Source: Beijerinckiaceae bacterium
Lineage (GTDB): Bacteria; Pseudomonadota; Alphaproteobacteria; Rhizobiales; Beijerinckiaceae
Reading direction: 5' to 3'
Assembly: GCA_022702195.1 (NCBI GenBank)
Contig: JAKONB010000018.1
Coordinates: 1 to 10,965, forward strand
Length of the DNA stretch: 10,965 bases
Part shown: piece by piece, positions 6,686 to 10,965 of the stretch
How the letters are laid out: each line of letters opens with the position of its first letter
How positions within the stretch are numbered: the first letter of the stretch is position 1
Notes under the pieces: model-generated
Databases searched by the model: none
What the model saw: the letters and a program-made list of their open reading frames with translations, nothing else
Told to the model about the DNA's origin: nothing
Made by a program: the position numbers and the translations under genes

Positions 6686-6967
6686 ATGCGTCATCTGGCA
6701 ATCCTCGACTGTCCGGTGGTCTTCAGCGGGGAGAACACCTACGCGATGACCAGCATCGACATGTGCCCGTCGGTGGGCATCACGCGCGGGCTGATCAGCC
6801 GCCACGTGAAGATCGTCGAGGCCCGCGTGATCGCGGTCTGCATCTGGGAGGACCAGATGAGCTGCATGCTGTTCTTCAACTCCGATTGGTACGAACGCGC
6901 CGGCGCCCTGTGGGGCGATGCCTACCAGCTGCGGCTCGAGGCCATCGACGCGAGTCAGGCGGCCTGA
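6686..6967 (+). CDS. Conserved small protein, possible YdhR-like dimeric alpha/beta-barrel fold
   Basis: A 93-residue protein not recognised with certainty. After an N-terminal strand (HLAILDCPVVF) comes GITRGLISRHVKIVEARVIAVCIWEDQMSCMLFFNSDWYERAGALWG and a final strand YQLRLEAIDA. The order (Gly-Leu-Ile-x-Arg/Lys, a strand ending in a Trp-Glu pair, a helix, then 'FF-x-S-x-W') resembles YdhR-like putative monooxygenases and related ferredoxin-like dimers, but family assignment is only a fold-level guess. No signal peptide or membrane segment. ATG at 6686 has GAGGG (6671-6675) ten bases upstream. The stop codon lies 17 bases before the proposed start of the P-loop protein, so the two are probably one operon. 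Confidence 0.7.
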   Translation: MRHLAILDCPVVFSGENTYAMTSIDMCPSVGITRGLISRHVKIVEARVIAVCIWEDQMSCMLFFNSDWYERAGALWGDAYQLRLEAIDASQAA

Positions 6968-6984
6968 TCCGATCGGCGACCGCC

Positions 6985-8826
6985 TTGTCGGCCCGCGACG
7001 CGGCCAGGTTCGAAACGGGCAAGTTCGAGACGGATAGCCCGGGTCCGGGCGAGGGCTTCGGACCGTGGAACCCGGGGATCGAGTCGACCCTGCCGCGCGC
7101 CTTCCTGCCCCTGGCCACAGTGTTCCGTCCGGAGAACGTGGAGACCGGCCTCGATCAGGCGCGGGAGCTGAGCGACGTCAGCGGCCTGCCGCTCACGGCG
7201 CTCACCCGCTTCCGGCCCGAGCGCCTCGTGGTCCACGAGGTCTTGATCCGGGTGATGACCGACCTGTCGGTGCCGATGGGCCAGACCTACGGCGATCTCG
7301 GCGTCAATTTCCGCGCCATCGTCACCACCATCCTGCGGGACGGGACCGGGGCGCATCGGGCCGAGATCGCCCAATGTCTCGCCGAAATCCGCGCCGATGC
7401 GGCGGTGATCCTGCGCCGGGAGATCGCCGCGATCCTGAACCCCGCACGGCCCCCGCCCGCGCCCGAACCGGAACGGGCGTGGTGGTCGCCGTTCCGCCCG
7501 CGGCCGCCGGCCCCCCGGAATGCGGCGCGCGTCCCGGAACCGGAAACGCGGGTGCGGGATCACCTCGATGCTTGGAAGGCCGGACTCGCCTCCTCCGGCT
7601 CGCCCCTGGACATCGCCTGCTGCGCCGCGCTCCGGGTGGTCGTCTCCGCGATGATGGGCCGTCGCGGCTTCCTGATCCGGGACGAGACCCTGCTCGCCGA
7701 ACTCGCTGGAACGCTGGTCTCCAACCGCCACGGCAGCAAGCGGATCGGCGCCCTGATCGATCCCTGGTTCCAGGAGGTCGTGCAACAGGCGGGCTTCCGG
7801 CGCCTGCCGGCCCAGGCCCGGCCGGTGGTGATGAACGTCAAGGGGTCGTCGGCCTCGGGCAAGAGCACCATCCGCCCCTATCAGCGCGCCCTGGTCGGTC
7901 AGCTCGATCTCGACTGGTCCGACTTCGCCCTGATCACGCCGGATGTCTGGCGGAAATTCCTTCTCGACTATGACGGGCTCGGACCGGCGCGCCGCTATGC
8001 CGGCACCCTCACCGGCCACGAGGTCGAGATCATCGACCGCAAGCTCGACCGCTACATGGCGAGCAAGGCGCGGGAGAACCGGATCTCCCATCTGCTGATC
8101 GACCGCTTCCGGTTCGACAGCTTCTCGGTGGATCCCGGGTCCGAGACCGGGAGCCAGTTGCTGACCCGGTTCGGCCACCGCATCTACATGCAGTTCATGA
8201 TCACGCCCCCCGACGCCACGGTGGAGCGCGCCTGGAAGCGCGGCGAGCAATTCGGACGCTACAAGGCGGTGGAGGATCTGCTGGCCCACAATGTCGAGGC
8301 CTATACGGGCATGCCGCGCCTGTTCTTCACCTGGGCCTTGCGCACAGACCGGGCGGTCCATTTCGAGTTTCTGGACAACGGCGTCCCGGAGGGCCAACGG
8401 CCACGCACCATCGCCTTCGGCCTCAACGGGACGATGACCATCCTCGACGTGAAATTCCTGTTCGACATCGACCGCCATCGCAAGATCGACGTCACTGCGC
8501 GCAGCCCGGAGCGGGTCTATCCGGATGCGTCCGCCCTGGCGCCGGAGGCCAATGCCGATTTCCTGCGCGCCTGCCTGCACCGGATGACGACGATCCGCTT
8601 CGCCGACTTCGACACCGGGCGGGTCTATGCCCGCCTCGATCAGGGCCGGTTGACCAGTCTCGCGCCCGAGATCCTGGCGCGCGCCCGGCAGGATCGGACC
8701 ATCGCCGCCGCCTTGGCGGCCATGGGCATCGGCGACGCTTCACACGGTGTCGGCGATGCCGGCGAAGTGCTGTGCCGGGCCGGGAGCGCGACGCTCGGCT
8801 CCTGGGGCGAGGCTCCCGAAACCTGA
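6985..8826 (+). CDS. Large protein with C-terminal zeta-toxin-like P-loop kinase domain
   Basis: About 613 residues from the TTG at 6985. The N-terminal ~150 residues, including AFLPLATVFRPENVETG and the 'LTRFRPERLVVHE' region, are helical and match no family I know. A proline/arginine-rich linker follows (about 155-185), then a helical segment. A Walker A motif, GSSASGKST, spans about 287-295 with the nucleotide-binding Lys293. Downstream features fit zeta-toxin/ParA-unlike small-molecule kinases: 'DFALITPDVWRKF', an Asp-Arg pair at 373-374 (LLIDRFRF), 'YMQFMITPPDATVERAWKRGEQFGRYKAVEDLLAHN', and 'FFTW' before a final strand FEFLDN. No antitoxin-like partner is evident; the gene in front is not epsilon-like. 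The start is uncertain: TTG 6985 is the only usual start codon before GTG 7120, and 7120 would cut a conserved-looking stretch. It likely shares a transcript with the 93-residue gene. Kinase fold fairly sure; substrate unknown. Confidence 0.75.
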   Translation: MSARDAARFETGKFETDSPGPGEGFGPWNPGIESTLPRAFLPLATVFRPENVETGLDQARELSDVSGLPLTALTRFRPERLVVHEVLIRVMTDLSVPMGQTYGDLGVNFRAIVTTILRDGTGAHRAEIAQCLAEIRADAAVILRREIAAILNPARPPPAPEPERAWWSPFRPRPPAPRNAARVPEPETRVRDHLDAWKAGLASSGSPLDIACCAALRVVVSAMMGRRGFLIRDETLLAELAGTLVSNRHGSKRIGALIDPWFQEVVQQAGFRRLPAQARPVVMNVKGSSASGKSTIRPYQRALVGQLDLDWSDFALITPDVWRKFLLDYDGLGPARRYAGTLTGHEVEIIDRKLDRYMASKARENRISHLLIDRFRFDSFSVDPGSETGSQLLTRFGHRIYMQFMITPPDATVERAWKRGEQFGRYKAVEDLLAHNVEAYTGMPRLFFTWALRTDRAVHFEFLDNGVPEGQRPRTIAFGLNGTMTILDVKFLFDIDRHRKIDVTARSPERVYPDASALAPEANADFLRACLHRMTTIRFADFDTGRVYARLDQGRLTSLAPEILARARQDRTIAAALAAMGIGDASHGVGDAGEVLCRAGSATLGSWGEAPET

Positions 8827-8885
8827 CCGCTCACCGGATGCGTCGAGCGCACCAGCCGATCCGATCCATCCCCAGTCATGCGACT

Positions 8886-8897
8886 GTGGCATACCAG
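8886..8897. promoter_or_regulatory. Operator-like site upstream of the 53-residue membrane protein (copy 3 of TGGNATACCA motif)
   Basis: GTGGCATACCAG contains TGGCATACCA, identical over ten bases to copy 2. Unlike the other copies it lacks the extra GGTATT arm on the left. It lies about 78 bases before the start codon at 8975, in the gap after the P-loop gene. Confidence 0.5.
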
Positions 8898-8909
8898 ATC
8901 AATGGGATG

Positions 8910-8919
8910 TGATATATCA
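8910..8919. promoter_or_regulatory. Perfect 10-bp palindrome TGATATATCA
   Basis: TGATATATCA lies 12 bases after the TGGNATACCA copy 3. It contains TATATC, which could serve as a -10 box for the small membrane-protein gene, but no -35 box sits at a normal distance. It may be a second, weaker operator half of the same regulator or simply the AT-rich core of the promoter. Confidence 0.35.
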
Positions 8920-8974
8920 GGTTGCGCCGCACCATGGCATAGAGGCTCCACATCACGTCTCGAGGGGCCACACC

Positions 8975-9136
8975 ATGTTCGCATCCATCTTCGTCGCCGT
9001 CGCCAGCCTGATCGTCCTCCAGGTTCTGCTGGTCCTCAAGGTCGCTGACTTCCTCTCGCCCGGCGCTTCGAACGCCCGCAACGAGAAGCTCAACCTGATC
9101 GACCGTTCGGCCGGCCGCTTCACCGGCATCGCGTAA
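8975..9136 (+). CDS. Small single-pass membrane protein (53 residues)
   Basis: A 53-residue protein of unknown family. Residues 2-27 form one hydrophobic helix (FASIFVAVASLIVLQVLLVL), followed by a short polar tail, SNARNEKLNLIDRSAGRFTGIA, with mixed charge. It could be a membrane-anchored small regulator or transporter subunit; a signal peptide is less likely because so little would remain after cleavage. The ATG is well supported by GAGGGG (8962-8967) seven bases upstream, and an independent promoter region with an operator-like motif precedes it, so it is very likely expressed on its own. The shared motif suggests it belongs with oxlT and the CBS gene. Gene reality fairly sure; function unknown. 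Confidence 0.75.
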   Translation: MFASIFVAVASLIVLQVLLVLKVADFLSPGASNARNEKLNLIDRSAGRFTGIA

Positions 9137-9162
9137 GCCGCGAGCCGCTCGCAGCCCCTCGC

Positions 9163-9201
9163 AAAAAACGCGCGGTATCGACGGTTCGTCGATACCGCGC
9201 G
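9163..9201 (-). terminator. Intrinsic terminator of the oxc-frc operon
   Basis: On the minus strand a perfect 15-bp stem (9187-9201 with 9169-9183), closed by a three-base loop, is followed by TTTTTT (9168-9163), a textbook rho-independent terminator. It lies about 170 bases beyond the frc stop codon. On the plus strand there is no T run, but the same hairpin may protect the 3' end of the 53-residue gene's mRNA, which stops 32 bases before the stem. Confidence 0.85.
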
Positions 9202-9244
9202 AGGTGGGAGGAGAGCGAGACGGCCCCGGTGGCAGGCGACCGGG

Positions 9245-9284
9245 ATGCCGACGCACCGCCAGGGAGACGGTCACCCGTCGGCAT
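9245..9284 (-). repeat. 9-bp inverted repeat in the 3' untranslated region of the oxc-frc transcript
   Basis: ATGCCGACG (9245-9253) and its exact complement CGTCGGCAT (9276-9284) are separated by 22 bases. It lies between the frc stop codon and the terminator, so it could fold in the mRNA as a 3' stabilising structure. The loop is long and the role unproven. Confidence 0.3.
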
Positions 9285-9373
9285 GAGAAGCCCGATCGGT
9301 GGTTTCTGCCTGGGGCCGACATCCCGATCGATCCTCCGAGGCGGGGGATCCGCGCCGGATGGCGGCCGGGTAA

Positions 9374-10648
9374 CTACTCGGCTGCGATCCTCCGCAAGGT
9401 GCCGATGGCGCCGGATTCGGAGAGGGTGAGGCGCTCGCCCTCGGAATAACCGAGCACGTCGCGCAGGATTTCCTCGGTGTGCTCGCCCAACAGCGGCGAG
9501 CGGGTCACCTCCGTCGCGCTGGCCGAGAGCTTGATCGGGTTGCCGACGGTGAGATACCGGCCACGGGTGGGGTGATCGACCTCGACCACGGTGCCGGCCC
9601 TGCGCAGAGCCTCGTCTTCGGCGATCTCCTTCATCGAGAGGATGGGTCCACAGGGAACGTGGAGGGCGTTGAGGATCTCCATGGCCTCGAACTTGGTCTT
9701 GGCCATCGTCCAGGCCTCGATGCGGGTGAAGATCTCGTTCAGGTGTGGCAGGCGCCCCTTCGGGGTGGCGTAGTCCGGATCGGTCTTCCAAGTGGGCTCG
9801 CCGATGACGTCACAGATCTTCTCCCAGACCGCCCCCTGCGTGATGAAGTAGATGTAAGCGTTGGGATCGGTCTCCCAGCCCTTGCATTTCAGGATCCGGC
9901 CTGGCTGACCGCCGCCGGAATCGTTGCCCGCGCGCGGAACCGCGTCACCGAACGGGATGCCCTCGCCGTATTGGCTGTATTCCTTGAGCGGCCCGCGCGC
10001 GAGCCGCTGCTGATCGCGCAGCTTCACCCGGCACAGATTCAGCACGCTGTCCTGCATGGCGCAGTCCACCCGCTGGCCGATCCCCGAATGGGTGCGTTGG
10101 TAGAGGGCGGTGACGATGCCGAGGGCCAGGTGCAGCCCGGTGCCGGAGTCGCCGATCTGCGCGCCGCTCACCATCGGGATGTCGGTGCGGAACCCCGTGG
10201 TGGAGGCCGCCCCGCCGACGCATTGGGCGACGTTCTCGTAAACCTTGCAATCGGCATAGGCGCCGGGTCCGAAGCCTTTCACCGAGGCGAGGATCATCCG
10301 GGGATTGGCGGCATGGATCGTCTCCCAGGTCAGCCCCATCCGGGCGAGCGCGCCGGGGGCGAAATTCTCCACCAGCACGTCGCACTCGGCCACCAAGCGC
10401 CACATCACCTCGACGCCCTTGGGGTTCTTGGTGTCGAGGGTGATCGAGCGCTTGTTGTGGTTCAGCATGGTGAAATACAGGCTGTCCACATCAGGGATGT
10501 CCTGGAGCTGTTCGCGGGTGGCGTCGCCCGCGCCGGGGCGCTCGACCTTGATCACGTCGGCTCCGAACCAAGCGAGCAGCTGCGTGCAGGTCGGCCCGGA
10601 CTGGACGTGGGTGAAGTCGAGGATTCGGACGCCTTCGAGGGCTTTCAT
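9374..10648 (-). CDS. frc: Formyl-CoA:oxalate CoA-transferase paralogue (family III CoA-transferase)
   Basis: A 424-residue family III CoA-transferase, clearly homologous to the frc at 15-1265 over its full length, with identical blocks such as TQLLAWFGADVIKVERPGAG and LNLCRVKLRDQQRL. The catalytic aspartate is Asp167 in QIGDSGTG; Gln16 and the LYF tyrosine are kept. Differences cluster near the active site: FRTDIPMVSGAQ replaces FWDGPPTVSAAA before the catalytic aspartate, and the glycine loop reads SGGGQ instead of GGGGQ. This may shift substrate preference or kinetics. It lies 79 bases downstream of oxc on the same strand, the expected partner: the pair would turn oxalate into formyl-CoA and CO2. 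A weak GGGGTG ribosome-binding site precedes the ATG at 10648. A strong terminator follows. Family secure; oxalate as substrate likely from the neighbour. Confidence 0.9.
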   Translation of the reverse strand: MKALEGVRILDFTHVQSGPTCTQLLAWFGADVIKVERPGAGDATREQLQDIPDVDSLYFTMLNHNKRSITLDTKNPKGVEVMWRLVAECDVLVENFAPGALARMGLTWETIHAANPRMILASVKGFGPGAYADCKVYENVAQCVGGAASTTGFRTDIPMVSGAQIGDSGTGLHLALGIVTALYQRTHSGIGQRVDCAMQDSVLNLCRVKLRDQQRLARGPLKEYSQYGEGIPFGDAVPRAGNDSGGGQPGRILKCKGWETDPNAYIYFITQGAVWEKICDVIGEPTWKTDPDYATPKGRLPHLNEIFTRIEAWTMAKTKFEAMEILNALHVPCGPILSMKEIAEDEALRRAGTVVEVDHPTRGRYLTVGNPIKLSASATEVTRSPLLGEHTEEILRDVLGYSEGERLTLSESGAIGTLRRIAAE

Positions 10649-10685
10649 GGGGTCACCCCGGATCGGATACGGGCAGGAACCGTAG

Positions 10686-10711
10686 CGGCCCGGATCGCGG
10701 GATCCGGGCCG
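10686..10711 (-). other. Intercistronic hairpin between oxc and frc
   Basis: CGGCCCGGATC (10686-10696) and its exact complement GATCCGGGCCG (10701-10711) form an 11-bp GC-rich stem with a four-base loop, 16 bases after the oxc stop. No T run follows on the minus strand, so it is more likely an mRNA-processing or stability element, or a partial attenuator that lowers frc relative to oxc, than a full terminator. Confidence 0.55.
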
Positions 10712-10727
10712 ACGACGCGCGCGAGCG

Positions 10728-10965
10728 TCAGGCGGGCTTCTTGCGCACCGTGCTGGTGGGGTTGAGGCTGCCGATATTGCCGCTCTCGGTGCCGGCCTTC
10801 GGATCGATCACCGCGTTGATCAGGGTCGGCCGTCCGGAATCCATGGCCGCGTTGACGGCGCGGCTCAGCTCGTCGGGGGTGGTCACCGAGACACCGACGC
10901 CGCCGAAGGCCTCCATCATCCGATCGTAGCGGGAATCCGGCACGAAGACGGTCGTGGCGGGGTCG
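10728..10965 (-). CDS. oxc: Oxalyl-CoA decarboxylase, C-terminal part (cut by window edge)
   Basis: Only the last 78 residues are inside the window; the reading frame runs open to the edge with no start. The segment FVPDSRYDRMMEAFGGVG, then TPDELSRAVNAAMDSGRPTLINAVIDPKAGTESGNIGSLNP, matches the C-terminus of the thiamine-diphosphate-dependent oxalyl-CoA decarboxylase, which converts oxalyl-CoA to formyl-CoA and CO2. The tail ends in a basic RKKPA, as these enzymes commonly end in lysines. The thiamine-diphosphate motif itself lies in this C-terminal third but upstream of what is visible. It is first in an operon with the frc paralogue, and is not a pseudogene as far as can be seen. Confidence 0.9.
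   Translation of the reverse strand, partial: DPATTVFVPDSRYDRMMEAFGGVGVSVTTPDELSRAVNAAMDSGRPTLINAVIDPKAGTESGNIGSLNPTSTVRKKPA

Noticed and set aside
7008..7035. Short tandem-like repeat encoding FETGKFETD near the P-loop protein N-terminus
   Set aside because: Only two imperfect copies; too short to call a repeat, though it hints that the true start may be further downstream.
6955..8580. 541-residue minus-strand open frame opposite the P-loop kinase gene
   Set aside because: Antisense shadow; the plus strand carries the Walker A motif and natural composition.
9479..10765. 428-residue plus-strand open frame opposite the second frc
   Set aside because: Antisense shadow of a highly conserved CoA-transferase.

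Overview
The window looks like a GC-rich alphaproteobacterial chromosome, most likely Methylobacterium/Methylorubrum or a close relative. This is inferred from base composition, from the protein sequences, and from the clustering of oxalate genes that these plant-associated methylotrophs carry. No rRNA, tRNA, transposase or CRISPR array was seen.

The theme is oxalate metabolism. Positions 15-1265 (+) encode a formyl-CoA:oxalate CoA-transferase (frc). Positions 3975-5291 (-) encode an OxlT-type oxalate/formate antiporter of the major facilitator superfamily. The right end holds, on the minus strand, the C-terminal part of oxalyl-CoA decarboxylase (oxc, cut by the window edge), followed by a second, diverged frc paralogue (9374-10648). 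Together these would take up oxalate, activate it to oxalyl-CoA, decarboxylate it to formyl-CoA and release or exchange formate.

Between them lie less familiar genes: an HPP-family membrane protein fused to two CBS domains (1461-2663); a TetR regulator (2760-3374, -) divergent from a darcynin-family protein (3451-3813); a small CBS-domain protein (5949-6362); a 93-residue protein that may have a dimeric alpha/beta-barrel fold (6686-6967); a 613-residue protein with a zeta-toxin-like P-loop kinase domain (6985-8826); and a 53-residue single-pass membrane protein (8975-9136).

The main unexplained signal is a repeated operator-like motif, core TGGNATACCA. It occurs three times, each in non-coding DNA: upstream of oxlT (5383-5399), within the putative promoter of the CBS gene (5892-5908), and upstream of the 53-residue membrane protein (8886-8897). 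It resembles operators of FCD-type GntR regulators such as UxuR/ExuR. No GntR gene is in the window, so the regulator would act from elsewhere. The pattern suggests a small oxalate regulon that recruits a CBS-domain protein and a tiny membrane protein not known to take part in oxalate metabolism.

Two strong 15-bp-stem hairpins mark transcript ends: 3913-3949 between the convergent darcynin and oxlT genes, and 9163-9201 downstream of the oxc-frc operon. Two longer non-coding stretches, 5292-5948 and 6363-6685, are AT-richer than the genes around them and look like promoter regions.
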